From NCBI GenBank assembly GCA_949493535.1, contig CASZWJ010000001.1, positions 283,352-347,351 of the forward strand: 64,000 bases of DNA, in the 5' to 3' direction. The notes under the pieces were generated by a model. The model was not told the DNA's origin. It saw nothing but the letters and a program-made list of their open reading frames with translations, and made no database searches. Below are positions 28,006-36,973 of the stretch, one piece after another. The first letter of the stretch is position 1. The number at the start of each line of letters is the position of its first letter. The DNA comes from an uncultured Alphaproteobacteria bacterium (GTDB lineage: Bacteria > Pseudomonadota > Alphaproteobacteria > RF32 > CAG-239). The position numbers and the translations under genes were made by a program.

Positions 28006-28024
28006 TTGTTACATATTGTTACAT
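28006..28024 (+). promoter_or_regulatory. Direct repeat TTGTTACAT x2 ahead of lipoprotein gene
   Basis: TTGTTACAT occurs at 28006-28014 and 28016-28024, a 10-base period (one helical turn), 16 bases before the ATG. This could be an operator half-site pair or chance in AT-rich DNA. It lies in the divergent region shared with the dehydrogenase gene. Confidence 0.3.
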
Positions 28025-28039
28025 TGAAAGCTGTAAAAT

Positions 28040-29827
28040 ATGAGGAAATATTTATTTTCATCGGCATGCTGCCTGTCTGTTATTTTGTTGCTGAATGCCT
28101 GCACATCAGAAAAGAAAACGCTGAAACCCATAGTCACAGCCGAAGACACGATTTCTTTCACCAGTGTCGAACCGGCAAAAGGGCGGCTTAACGTTTATAC
28201 CTCAATGGCTCGCGGCGTGAAGTATAATGTTGATATTGCCTCTAAAAATATTCACAAAAAAGTTTTTGCAGATACCGAAGGCAAAACGCCGGCGGAAATT
28301 ATTAAAGCGGCTGAAAATGTGTCGGCCGGAGCTGAGAATCCGTTATATGATGCTGCTCGCCGGTTAGATTTTGCCATCATATATGCCGTATCCCATTTGA
28401 CCGGCAATACAAAGTATCTTAATGGCAATATTTATGCCAAAACAGCTCAAAATCTGGCCCTTGCCGCAATCAAAACGCACAAGGACGCTTTGTTTGCCGG
28501 ACGGAAAATCCGTGAGTTGGACAGGCAAATTGCCACATTGCAAAAACAGGTTAAAAGTTTGAATGCCAAATTGTCGCGCAACGGCGTTTTGAGCGAGGAT
28601 GATTTGACCTATAAAAAAGGTCTGGAAGTTGCCGTTTTGAAGCTTCAACAGCTGCGCGGTTATTTGCAGGCATGTATTGAAGAATATGCTGCTTTGGTTA
28701 AAGCAGATGCCAAAAAAGTGCAGGTTGAGGGACGTCATTTTTACGAACTGGAAGATTTTGACAAGAAGAATCAGCTTGAGACATTCCAAAATGCCGCTTT
28801 AGATAACAGAAGCGAATTTAATATTGCGCGCCGAGAAGTTTATAATTTTAAAACTCAGGATGTTAAGCAGGATGCCGTGCGGCTGTATCCGATAACGGCG
28901 GCATTGAACCTTAACGGATATGATATCAAAGATCCGTTGTATGTTGACAATTTGCAAGAGCGTGCCGAAACAATAGCGGATAATTTGGTGAGCGCCGTTA
29001 CGGCTTATTTAAAAGCTGAAAAGCCCGAACAGAAACAGCCGTTAAAAGCGAAGGCCTTCAATGAGCTGGGAATCGCCGTTTTGGTTCAGGTTGAACTTGA
29101 TTATGATATGGTTCTGATGGCCGATGACGATTACAACGGCGCGGCAGCCAAAGTTCGGGAACTCAGGAAAGAAATTCGCGATGCCGAGCGCAGCCGCCGG
29201 ATGAAAACGGAAGACAAAATCAATCTTTTGAATAAGAAACAGGCGTTTTATGAACAAGAACTGCTGGAGAGCCAAGTCGCAGCCGAGCGCGCTTTGGCGT
29301 TGCGCGCGTTATATTTCCATGCCGGTTTATCGCCGTTTAAGTATAAGCTCATTCAAAGCAATATTCCGGGAATTGAAGAAAGCCTGAAAATCTCTTTCAA
29401 TAAGGATATGGTTGAAATGCTGGCGCGGGCGGAAGTCAAGCAAAAAGAGCAAAAACAGCAGGGGAATGTCTGGGCGAAAGAGAATAACTGGCTGGAAGTT
29501 TTGATTGATGAGGGCGGCTCTAAAGAAGATGAACCGGTGAATGTGCCGATTAAGCCGCGCGGCGATTTTGACCCTTATGTCGGCGAGCAATATAATAAAT
29601 TGAAAATTATGCAGCTTGGTTCTTATCGCCAACGCCAGAATGCAGATATCGAATGGCAGATGTTGCAGCAATTGTACCCTGACTTCATCAATATGAAGCC
29701 GGAAATTGAAAATTCAGTATCGGGCGGAAAAAATTTATACCGTTTGATTTTGAAATCGGAAAACGGCGGTTTTCTGGAAATTTGCAACAAACTGCGCGTC
29801 GATAAAATCGAATGTATTTTGCGTTGA
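28040..29827 (+). CDS. Coiled-coil lipoprotein with C-terminal SPOR-like domain (TolC-like?)
   Basis: Large lipoprotein of 595 residues. The signal peptide ends in LLLNAC with Cys21. A long helical body follows; the block DAARRLDFAIIYAVSHLTGN resembles the start of TolC-type helical hairpins, and RELDRQIATLQKQVKSLNAKL and EVRELRKEIRDAERSRR-type segments look like coiled coils. The last 75 residues (KIMQLGSYRQRQNADIEW ... LRVDKIECIL) fit a SPOR fold, which binds denuded peptidoglycan. It could be an outer-membrane lipoprotein linked to the septal wall, or a TolC-related channel component. First gene of the block leading to the coupling ATPase. Function inferred weakly. Confidence 0.7.
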   Translation: MRKYLFSSACCLSVILLLNACTSEKKTLKPIVTAEDTISFTSVEPAKGRLNVYTSMARGVKYNVDIASKNIHKKVFADTEGKTPAEIIKAAENVSAGAENPLYDAARRLDFAIIYAVSHLTGNTKYLNGNIYAKTAQNLALAAIKTHKDALFAGRKIRELDRQIATLQKQVKSLNAKLSRNGVLSEDDLTYKKGLEVAVLKLQQLRGYLQACIEEYAALVKADAKKVQVEGRHFYELEDFDKKNQLETFQNAALDNRSEFNIARREVYNFKTQDVKQDAVRLYPITAALNLNGYDIKDPLYVDNLQERAETIADNLVSAVTAYLKAEKPEQKQPLKAKAFNELGIAVLVQVELDYDMVLMADDDYNGAAAKVRELRKEIRDAERSRRMKTEDKINLLNKKQAFYEQELLESQVAAERALALRALYFHAGLSPFKYKLIQSNIPGIEESLKISFNKDMVEMLARAEVKQKEQKQQGNVWAKENNWLEVLIDEGGSKEDEPVNVPIKPRGDFDPYVGEQYNKLKIMQLGSYRQRQNADIEWQMLQQLYPDFINMKPEIENSVSGGKNLYRLILKSENGGFLEICNKLRVDKIECILR

Positions 29828-29848
29828 AATGCGAATCGGTAAAAATGT

Positions 29849-29877
29849 TTGTCAAAAATATTAAAATCGTTTATCAT
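29849..29877 (+). promoter_or_regulatory. Sigma-70 promoter ahead of pentapeptide gene
   Basis: TTGTCA (29849-29854), 17-base spacer, TATCAT (29872-29877). It gives the pentapeptide and ATPase genes a promoter separate from the lipoprotein gene. Confidence 0.6.
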
Positions 29878-29910
29878 GATATGAGTTAATGTCCCAGAAA
29901 GAGATATTTT

Positions 29911-31212
29911 ATGTCTGATTTTAAAAAGGATTTCAATGCCGTTAATGATAAAGGCAAAATGAATAAAGCGCAGGGGAAAGAAAGCGGAGCCTTTGATTTT
30001 TCGGCTAATAAGCATGCCTATCCGCCCAAAAGGGCAGAAAGCGGCAATGCCGGTTATTCTTGGAGCGCCGTTTCAAAGCCGGAAACAAAAATTCCCGAAG
30101 CTAAAATACAAAAAAACGTTTCTGTCTCCTATCGCGATAAAGAAGCTATTGACCGAAAAATGTTTAAAATTCCGGATGCCCTGTCAAAGGACAACGGATT
30201 GGAAATGTCGGGGCAGACGCTTATCGGCAATATTTTTGCCCAACAGGATTTAAGCAATGCCAATTTTTCGGCTGCAAATTTGACACAGGCAGATTTCAGC
30301 GGCGCCAAATTGGCAGGCGTTGATTTTTCCGGCGCAAACCTTACTGATGCCAATTTATCAGGCGCAGATTTGACCGGCGCCGTTTTATCCGGCGCGAATC
30401 TGCTTCGGGCTAATTTTACAGGCGCCAAACTTAATCAGGTTGTTTTGACAGATGCCAATCTTGAAGAAGCTATTTTGCTCGGGATTGAGATTGACAGCCT
30501 TGGCATAGAAGAGCTTCAGGCTTTGGTCGAATATATGGCGGTTTATTATCCGCATAAATTAAATCTGACCAAATTAAATTTGACATTGCTGGATTTATCA
30601 AAGATTGATTTGACAAAAGTCAGCTTGCGCGGCGTGGATTTTACCGGCTGTTCAATGAAAGGCGTCAAGATTTGGGAGTTGGACTTAAGCGAATGCATTA
30701 TCTCAGTTGCCCAAATTGCCGAAGCCCTCGGGCATATGCCGAACCAGCAGGAACTGGCGCGACTGTTAGCTCCCAAAACCCAAAAGAAAAAAGAAAACAA
30801 AGGTATCGATATGACCGATTTGTTTTTTGACAACGGCAAAGAATTCGGGGTTTGGGATGTGACGCGTGAAAAAGGCCTTGATATCGGAAAGCTGGTCGAA
30901 TCGGGAATGAAATTGTTTCGCAAATCTGCTTCCAAGCCGCAACCGCCGCTTGAGGGCGAAGAAATCGTGGCGCAAATAAAAGAAGAAAAATTGCGCAGCG
31001 ATGACAACAAAGCGCGCAATGAAGAATTGAAAGAGCGCATTCTTCAGCGCAAAGAAGAAGAGAGGCAGAAGCTTGCGGCTATGAAAAATGAATTTAAACA
31101 GGAAGTCAATCGTGACGGCGTTACGCGCGAAACGGCGGAAAGCGGGCATAAAAAAGTTAAAGAGCAGATAGCCGTTGAGCGTTTGGTCAGCCGAGACCGC
31201 GGTCGGGAATAG
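29911..31212 (+). CDS. Pentapeptide-repeat protein with coiled-coil C-terminus
   Basis: 433 residues. An unstructured, Lys/Ser-rich N-terminus (1-105) is followed by a right-handed quadrilateral beta-helix of pentapeptides (about 108-195: repeats like ANFSA, ADFSG, VDFSG, ANLSG, ADLTG). A second short repeat run follows at about 215-255 (LNLTL, LDLSK, IDLTK, VDFTG). The C-terminal 80 residues are highly charged helix (KERILQRKEEERQKLAAM). No signal peptide, so cytoplasmic. It is followed after 18 bases by the coupling-ATPase gene, so the two are probably co-translated; a scaffold or adaptor role is inference. Confidence 0.85.
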   Translation: MSDFKKDFNAVNDKGKMNKAQGKESGAFDFSANKHAYPPKRAESGNAGYSWSAVSKPETKIPEAKIQKNVSVSYRDKEAIDRKMFKIPDALSKDNGLEMSGQTLIGNIFAQQDLSNANFSAANLTQADFSGAKLAGVDFSGANLTDANLSGADLTGAVLSGANLLRANFTGAKLNQVVLTDANLEEAILLGIEIDSLGIEELQALVEYMAVYYPHKLNLTKLNLTLLDLSKIDLTKVSLRGVDFTGCSMKGVKIWELDLSECIISVAQIAEALGHMPNQQELARLLAPKTQKKKENKGIDMTDLFFDNGKEFGVWDVTREKGLDIGKLVESGMKLFRKSASKPQPPLEGEEIVAQIKEEKLRSDDNKARNEELKERILQRKEEERQKLAAMKNEFKQEVNRDGVTRETAESGHKKVKEQIAVERLVSRDRGRE

Positions 31213-31230
31213 TCAGAAACGAAGATAATC

Positions 31231-33588
31231 ATGGTTTTCCGTTCCGATAAAAATACTGATGAAAAATCACCTAAAACAGCTTTGAAAATGTTTTGGGTGA
31301 TCTTTTTTATTTTGGTTGCTTTTATCGTTTTTTCTGTTTTGTGTTTTTGTCTGGCTCAACTCATGCACAAGGGATTTAATGAGCGGGGGTTTGAGGCCGT
31401 GGCGCGTTTTTGGCGCAGATTTCAAGACCGGCCGTTTTATTTGGCAGAGGCATATACCAAATGGTGGCATTCTTTTGTTAAAGCGTGGCATCGCGACCGG
31501 TTGACTGCGGCCAGTTTTATTCCGATGCTGCCGGTATTGCTGTTTTTTATATCTGTTGTTTGGAATGTGATAAAAAGTCCGTTTTCTTTTCGTCTCTGGT
31601 ATAAAATGAATAATCGTTTTGCCGAAATTGCCGATGTTAAGGAAATGGGGCTTTGGGACGGGCATTGGCTGGCTTTAGGAAAATTCGGGGGTAGAATTCT
31701 TAAGTTGAAATATTTTGCTTCCGTTCTTTGTTTTGGCGAAACCGGCTGCGGGAAGACGGCCGGAATTGCTGTTCCGTCAATTTTGGAATCGGATAAAGCA
31801 TGCGTTATTGCCGCAGATACGCGGAATGAACTGGCAAAGTATACCAGCGGTTACCGTTCGACGCTTGGCAAAGTTTTTTATTATAATTGGAACTTGGCTG
31901 ACGAGCCGCTTAAAAATGAGTATTATCCGCGCTGGAATGCACTCTCTGCCAAAGATATGCCGGCTAAAGGCAAAGGACGTGACGAATATGTGGCGGGATT
32001 GGTGCGGTATTTTATTTCCAGCAATCGTTTTGACAGCAATGATGCAGACAATTATTGGGAAAAGCTGGCTATGGCTGCTTTAGACGGCATTTTAAATTTT
32101 TTCATTTCTAAATTGGAGCGGGCCGTTGCCAATGATTATTTTTTGAGCGAAATGCTGGACAAAGGGCGGTTAAGCAAAGAAGACAAAGATATGCTGCTGA
32201 GCTATTATGTTTTAATGGATAAGGAATATGCTGAGCCGGGAATTAAAAATATAGAAGATAACAAGCTTGATATGGACACTTATCTTCCTGTCGGCAGCTG
32301 GGAGGGTATTCCGAAAGCCTGGCAGGGAAAAGAAATTTGTTTTTCCATGTTTTCCGACTGGCTTCTGCAAGGTTATTTTGCGGTTAAATCCGCAGCGAAG
32401 AATCCGGAATCCGACGGTTGGAAAACCGTTATTGAGCGCTGGGTTGAAGAAGGAAAGTTTTTCGGTTATAATGAAAAATCTTTAGAAACGCTGCAACAAC
32501 TGTTCTATTTGTCACGGAAACAGCGCAGCATTATTTTTCCGATGATTATTAATCCGTTATCGGTTTTTCGAAATTCCAGCGTAAGAGAGCGTACATCCGC
32601 CAGCGATTTCCATTTGCATCAGGCCCGAGGAATAAAAAATGCCGAAAACGGAAATTGGGAAGTTGTGACGGTTTATTCCGTGACAGGCAACAAGACTGTG
32701 GACTTTATCGGCAAGCTATTTATTGATATGCTTATTGAGGCCAATATTTCCGCTCAGAAAAAGTCTGGCCCGTTTCCGCTTGTGTTTGTTATGGACGATA
32801 TAGAGCAGCAGCCCCGTTATGAGTCTTTGAGAGAGGGCGTGAAGCGCGGTGCCCGTTCTCGCATGTCATTTTTGCTGCTCAGCGATTATGTCAAAATGAT
32901 GGAAGAAAAATATACCAAAGAAGGCATGGAAGAGATTGTGGGCAATGCCGCTTATAAGCTGATGTTGGCCGACAGTTACAAAACTCTGGCCCGAAAGTTT
33001 GACAATTTGGCTCTTTTCGGTGCCAAATCCGTACAGGTTTCTGCTGCCGGTACCGGTGGTTTCCTTCAAAATAAGAGCGGTTTGACGGATGCCGGTTATT
33101 ATAAAATGATTGCCAAAAACCTTAATTCTATTCGTAAAAATGATCTGGAAATCGGCGATGAGTTTTTGGTTGCCGCCGGTTATTATCACCTGCCGGTGAA
33201 ACTAAAGGGCATTTACTTTCTGAAAGATGAGGCGTTGAAAGAAAAAGCGGCTCTTGATGCCAGTTATTTCTTGGATGAAGAGCTGGAAAAAAAGCGAAAT
33301 GTTCAGGATATTGAAACGCCGTCATTGGTAGAAGTTTTGCGCGATGCCGGATTTGATATGCGAACCGAAGAGGATATCAACATCTATTTGGAAGATAAAT
33401 ACGAAGAGGCAATTGAAACAAGGCAGGTCGTTGCCGACAAGCAAAGCGCTTTGGCCGATGATATTTCAAGCCGTTGGCAGAGCAATCCGCATACGCGGCA
33501 CCAGACTTCCGATAAGGAATGGTGGATGGAAGAAGATGCTTTTAGTTTTAACGGCGAGAACAAGGATGATACTAATCCGTTTAAATAG
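31231..33588 (+). CDS. VirD4/TraG-like type IV coupling ATPase
   Basis: 785 residues. Two N-terminal membrane segments (about 21-43 and 94-113) precede the ATPase domain. The pre-Walker block (NRFAEIADVKEMGLWDGHWLALGKFGG) matches the region before the P-loop of VirD4/TraG proteins. Walker A is GETGCGKT (169-176), the post-Walker strand is CVIAADTRNELAKYTSGYR, and Walker B is VFVMDD (518-523), followed by the GARSRMSFLLLSD sensor region. The charged C-terminal tail is about 130 residues. Such proteins hand DNA or protein substrates to type IV secretion channels. No relaxase, VirB4 or other T4SS gene lies within the window, so its partner machine is unknown. Confidence 0.88.
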   Translation: MVFRSDKNTDEKSPKTALKMFWVIFFILVAFIVFSVLCFCLAQLMHKGFNERGFEAVARFWRRFQDRPFYLAEAYTKWWHSFVKAWHRDRLTAASFIPMLPVLLFFISVVWNVIKSPFSFRLWYKMNNRFAEIADVKEMGLWDGHWLALGKFGGRILKLKYFASVLCFGETGCGKTAGIAVPSILESDKACVIAADTRNELAKYTSGYRSTLGKVFYYNWNLADEPLKNEYYPRWNALSAKDMPAKGKGRDEYVAGLVRYFISSNRFDSNDADNYWEKLAMAALDGILNFFISKLERAVANDYFLSEMLDKGRLSKEDKDMLLSYYVLMDKEYAEPGIKNIEDNKLDMDTYLPVGSWEGIPKAWQGKEICFSMFSDWLLQGYFAVKSAAKNPESDGWKTVIERWVEEGKFFGYNEKSLETLQQLFYLSRKQRSIIFPMIINPLSVFRNSSVRERTSASDFHLHQARGIKNAENGNWEVVTVYSVTGNKTVDFIGKLFIDMLIEANISAQKKSGPFPLVFVMDDIEQQPRYESLREGVKRGARSRMSFLLLSDYVKMMEEKYTKEGMEEIVGNAAYKLMLADSYKTLARKFDNLALFGAKSVQVSAAGTGGFLQNKSGLTDAGYYKMIAKNLNSIRKNDLEIGDEFLVAAGYYHLPVKLKGIYFLKDEALKEKAALDASYFLDEELEKKRNVQDIETPSLVEVLRDAGFDMRTEEDINIYLEDKYEEAIETRQVVADKQSALADDISSRWQSNPHTRHQTSDKEWWMEEDAFSFNGENKDDTNPFK

Positions 33589-33688
33589 TTTTAGTTCTAA
33601 TTTTGTTCTTTTATTTTAAAAAGTTCTGTAACTTTTGTTTTGTTTCTGGTACATTATGCTTATCTTTAATACGAATCGATGAACAGAC

Positions 33689-35008
33689 ATGGAAGAAACG
33701 TTATTTTCAGCAAATATTAAAAGGCCTTTGGCAGACAGGCTTCGCCCGCAGTCTTTAAGCGAAGTTGTCGGGCAGAACCATATTGTCGGCGACGACGCCC
33801 CTTTGGGGCGAATGATAAAATCCGGTAAAATAACGTCATTTATTTTATGGGGGCCGCCGGGGTGTGGAAAAACGACAATTGCCCGTCTGATTGCCGAAAA
33901 TACAAATTTGTATTTTGAACAGATTTCGGCTGTTTTTTCCGGCGTGGCCGATTTGCGGCGCGTGTTCCAATATGCACAGGAGCGGCGGGCAAATCAAGGA
34001 AAAGGCACGTTGTTGTTTGTTGATGAAATTCACAGATTTAACAAATCGCAACAGGACGGTTTTTTGCCCTATGTCGAGGACGGAACGGTCATATTGGTCG
34101 GTGCGACGACGGAGAATCCTTCTTTTGAGCTGAATGCCGCTTTGCTGTCCAGATGCCAGGTTTTTGTTCTGAATCGCTTAACCTCCGATAATTTTGAGGA
34201 ACTGTTGCTGCGTGCTGAAAAAGAAACCGGACGCAAGCTTCCGGTTGATGAAGAAGCGCGCCAGTTTATGAAAGATACGGCGGACGGTGACGGGCGTTAT
34301 ATTCTGAATTTGGCGGAATCCGTGTGGTCTTATGCCCAAGAGGGCGAAGTTTTTGACAAGGAAACCATTGTCAAAATCATCCGTTCCAGAGCTCCGGTTT
34401 ATGATAAGGGGCGCGACGGGCATTATAATCTGATTTCGGCAGTCCACAAATCTTTGCGCGGTTCAGATGTCGACGCGGCTTTATATTGGGTAGCGCGGAT
34501 GATTGAAGCCGGCGAAGATCCCAAATATTTGCTGCGGCGGTTGACTCGTTTTGCCGTGGAAGACGTGTCTTTGGCTGATCCGAATGCTGTGACGCAGGCT
34601 ATTGCCTGCTGGGATACTTATGAGCGTTTGGGTTCGCCCGAGGGAGATTTGGCTTTGTATCAATTAACGGCTTATCTGGCGACGGCGCCGAAGTCTGCCG
34701 CGGTTTATAAATCGACTTATGCTGCGCGGGATTTAGCGCGAAAGACCGGCTCTTTAATGCCACCGAAAAATATTTTGAATGCGCCGACAAAATTAATGAA
34801 GCAGCTCGGTTATAATGAAGGTTATGAATATGATCCCGATTGTGAAGACGGATTTTCCGGCGCCAATTATTTTCCGGACGGAGTTAAACGGACGAAACTT
34901 TATTTTCCGGTTGACCGCGGTTTTGAGCGGGAAGTTAAAAAGAGGGTGGAATATTTTGAACGGCTGCGTGCCGAACGCCAAAAGGCCCGCTCTACTGATA
35001 AGCAATAA
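33689..35008 (+). CDS. rarA: Replication-associated recombination protein A (AAA+ ATPase)
   Basis: RarA/MgsA acts at stalled forks and is related to clamp-loader subunits. Residues 10-30 have RPLADRLRPQSLSEVVGQ; Walker A is GPPGCGKTT (about 55-63), Walker B is FVDEIHRFN (about 110-118), and the C-terminal helical tetramerisation domain has ARMIEAGEDPKYLLRRL. 439 residues, normal length. crcB begins within about 15 bases of its stop. Confidence 0.95.
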   Translation: MEETLFSANIKRPLADRLRPQSLSEVVGQNHIVGDDAPLGRMIKSGKITSFILWGPPGCGKTTIARLIAENTNLYFEQISAVFSGVADLRRVFQYAQERRANQGKGTLLFVDEIHRFNKSQQDGFLPYVEDGTVILVGATTENPSFELNAALLSRCQVFVLNRLTSDNFEELLLRAEKETGRKLPVDEEARQFMKDTADGDGRYILNLAESVWSYAQEGEVFDKETIVKIIRSRAPVYDKGRDGHYNLISAVHKSLRGSDVDAALYWVARMIEAGEDPKYLLRRLTRFAVEDVSLADPNAVTQAIACWDTYERLGSPEGDLALYQLTAYLATAPKSAAVYKSTYAARDLARKTGSLMPPKNILNAPTKLMKQLGYNEGYEYDPDCEDGFSGANYFPDGVKRTKLYFPVDRGFEREVKKRVEYFERLRAERQKARSTDKQ

Positions 35009-35023
35009 TTGAAGAATATTGTG

Positions 35024-35383
35024 ATGATTAACGTATTGAGCATTTTTTTAGGCGGCGGTATCGGAGCTGTTTTGCGACATTTGGTTTGCAGCAAGATCGG
35101 CAACCATTGGGCTGTTATGGCGGTTAATCTGCTCGGTGCTTTGCTTATAGGCATTGCTTTTCAGTTTTTTCTCAGCCGGACAGAGCTGCGGCCGGAAGTA
35201 CGGGCTTTTATCATTACGGGTTTGCTCGGCGGTTTTACGACGTTTTCCAGCTATATGCTTGATTTTGGCGTTTTGGCAGGCAGCCAGCGTTGGGCCGAAG
35301 CTTCGTTTTATCTTCTGGGATCGCTGCTTTTAGGCGTTTTGTTTTTATTTTTGGGAATGAAAGCAGGCAGGATTTTGTGGTAA
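35024..35383 (+). CDS. crcB: Fluoride channel CrcB/Fluc
   Basis: Small dual-topology channel exporting F-. The start is placed at ATG 35024 (about 119 residues), with GAAGA a few bases upstream; an in-frame TTG at 35009 would add five residues. Four hydrophobic helices are visible. Family motifs are present: FLGGGIGAVLRH, AVNLLGALLIG (the Asn of the pore) and GLLGGFTTFSSY (Phe box, Thr-Thr). No fluoride riboswitch precedes it; it follows rarA closely. Confidence 0.93.
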   Translation: MINVLSIFLGGGIGAVLRHLVCSKIGNHWAVMAVNLLGALLIGIAFQFFLSRTELRPEVRAFIITGLLGGFTTFSSYMLDFGVLAGSQRWAEASFYLLGSLLLGVLFLFLGMKAGRILW

Positions 35384-35390
35384 TGCCCGT

Positions 35391-35419
35391 TTGACAATTC
35401 GGAGCGGAAATGCTAGCCT
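35391..35419 (+). promoter_or_regulatory. Sigma-70 promoter
   Basis: TTGACA (35391-35396), 17-base spacer, TAGCCT (35414-35419). The perfect -35 makes it likely real; it drives the small frame at 35463 or an untranslated RNA. Confidence 0.5.
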
Positions 35420-35462
35420 TTGTCTGAAAGAAAACAATTGTCAAATTAAATAACAAATTATC

Positions 35463-35738
35463 ATGAAAAGGAAACTACTTTTGGGTATCTTTTGCGGTCT
35501 TGTGGAACAAAATAAGCCGGATATCCCTGAACCAGAAGAACAAAAAGTTTTTGAAATCAGGATTTTAAAGGAAAATATTTTCGTTAATCCACCTGTTTGT
35601 GCGGTGTCTGATTTAAGTTTGCCCGGTCGCAAAAACAAAAAATATTTTGTTCCGAAGTCTCTCGGCAGGATAAATACAAAATCAAAAAAGAAATTGAATT
35701 ATCGCCGATTTTGCAAAATTTGCGGAGATGCCTGTTAA
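35463..35738 (+). CDS. Possible small protein, 91 aa
   Basis: Unrecognised. The start ATG lies about 35 bases after the predicted transcript start, but no Shine-Dalgarno is visible. The product has a short hydrophobic beginning (LLLGIFCGLV), an acidic patch, then a strongly basic C-terminus with four Cys overall, ending RRFCKICGDAC, which could hold a metal. Composition is plausible for a gene, but it could be chance. Confidence 0.35.
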   Translation: MKRKLLLGIFCGLVEQNKPDIPEPEEQKVFEIRILKENIFVNPPVCAVSDLSLPGRKNKKYFVPKSLGRINTKSKKKLNYRRFCKICGDAC

Positions 35739-36019
35739 CCAAACGCAACAGGCAATTATCGATTTAGTGAGAGTCTTGAAGGAAGAATAGGGAATTGAGC
35801 CCGCAAAAGCCAATGCATTCCGCCTCAATCCGTTTTAAAACAAAGTTTAAAAGCCCGTCTTTCCGGCGTAAAACGTATTCGCCAACGGACGAAAAACTTA
35901 AAGTAAAAGATGAGTCAAAATGACCATGATGGCGTTGCCATTGTGGCCATTTTGTTTTTAAAGCCGTGTAAATATGCTTGTAAATCAGCAAAGCTTAAAT
36001 TAAAATCTCCCTCAGATTT

Positions 36020-36967
36020 ATGAAAGGGAAAATGATGTCCGGCGTAACGATTGTTAAGGTTAAAGAAATTGATGACGGTATGCGTCTTAACCGTTGGTTT
36101 TTAAAATATTATCCGGGTCTGGGAATCGGGCGTTTGCAAAAACTGCTTCGTACCAAACAAATTAAAGTTGACGGCAAAAGGGCTGAAACCGGTACCAGAC
36201 TGCAAACGGGACAAGAAGTGCGGGTGCCGCCGTTGGATAATGAAGCGGATGTTTCTGTTGAACACAGCGGCGTTTCGGCCAGAGATGCCGCATATATTCA
36301 ATCTTTGGTTATTTATAAAGACGCGGATATTTTGGCTATTAACAAACCCTCGGGACTGGCCGTCCAAGGAGGTACCAACACCAGCCGCCATGTCGACGGC
36401 ATGCTTGAAGCCTTGACATTTGAGGCGGAGGAGAAGCCTAAACTGGTTCACCGGATAGACAAAGATACCAGCGGGATTTTGGTTTTGGCCAGAAATCGCA
36501 AGTCTGCAGACAAATTGACCAAAGCCTTTCGCGAACATACTTTACAAAAGACTTATCTGGCTTTGAGTTCGGGCTGTCCGAAACAAATGCGCGGCGAGAT
36601 TAAAGCGCCGCTGGAAAAAGCCGGCGAAAAGTCAGTTGTCAGCAGTTCAGGCAAGCCGGCGGTTACGACTTATGACGTGTTGGATAATGTGGGAAACAAA
36701 TTTGCCTTGATTGCCGCATCTCCTCTGACGGGGCGCACTCATCAAATCAGGGCGCACCTTGAATCTATCGGTTGTCCGATTATCGGCGATGACAAATATT
36801 TTGGCGCAGAAAGAAAAAAATTCAGCAATATTACGGATAAATTGCACCTGCATGCATACAAAATCGATTTATCAGCAATATATAATAAAAAGGTACTTAT
36901 TCAGGCACCGTTGCCTGAATATTTTAAAAACAGCCTTATTAGCATAGGCATCAGTTTTAAGGAGTAG
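36020..36967 (+). CDS. rluC: RluA-family 23S rRNA pseudouridine synthase (RluC-like)
   Basis: 315 residues. An N-terminal S4 RNA-binding domain (about 20-85, MRLNRWFLKYYPGLGIGRLQKLL) precedes the RluA catalytic domain. The catalytic Asp is in HRIDKDTSGILVLAR (about residues 142-156), and LTGRTHQIRAHL is the second family motif. This layout matches RluC (U955/2504/2580 of 23S rRNA); RluD would be an alternative. The next gene starts 6 bases after its stop. Confidence 0.9.
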   Translation: MKGKMMSGVTIVKVKEIDDGMRLNRWFLKYYPGLGIGRLQKLLRTKQIKVDGKRAETGTRLQTGQEVRVPPLDNEADVSVEHSGVSARDAAYIQSLVIYKDADILAINKPSGLAVQGGTNTSRHVDGMLEALTFEAEEKPKLVHRIDKDTSGILVLARNRKSADKLTKAFREHTLQKTYLALSSGCPKQMRGEIKAPLEKAGEKSVVSSSGKPAVTTYDVLDNVGNKFALIAASPLTGRTHQIRAHLESIGCPIIGDDKYFGAERKKFSNITDKLHLHAYKIDLSAIYNKKVLIQAPLPEYFKNSLISIGISFKE

Positions 36968-36973
36968 CTTTCA

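Larger units (their letters stand above)
35384..36019 (+). other. crcB-rluC spacer with one weak small gene
   Basis: About 640 bases. A promoter (TTGACA 35391-35396, 17 bases, TAGCCT 35414-35419) precedes the small frame at 35463. From 35739 to 36019 I see no supported gene; a minus-strand frame (35764-35991) has only a TTG start and no close ribosome-binding site. No repeat of the palindrome family was found here. Confidence 0.5.

Noticed and set aside
35009..35023. Fluoride riboswitch ahead of crcB
   Set aside because: crcB follows rarA with no leader space for an aptamer.
35764..35991. Minus-strand 75-codon frame
   Set aside because: TTG start, ribosome-binding site too distant, no recognisable family.
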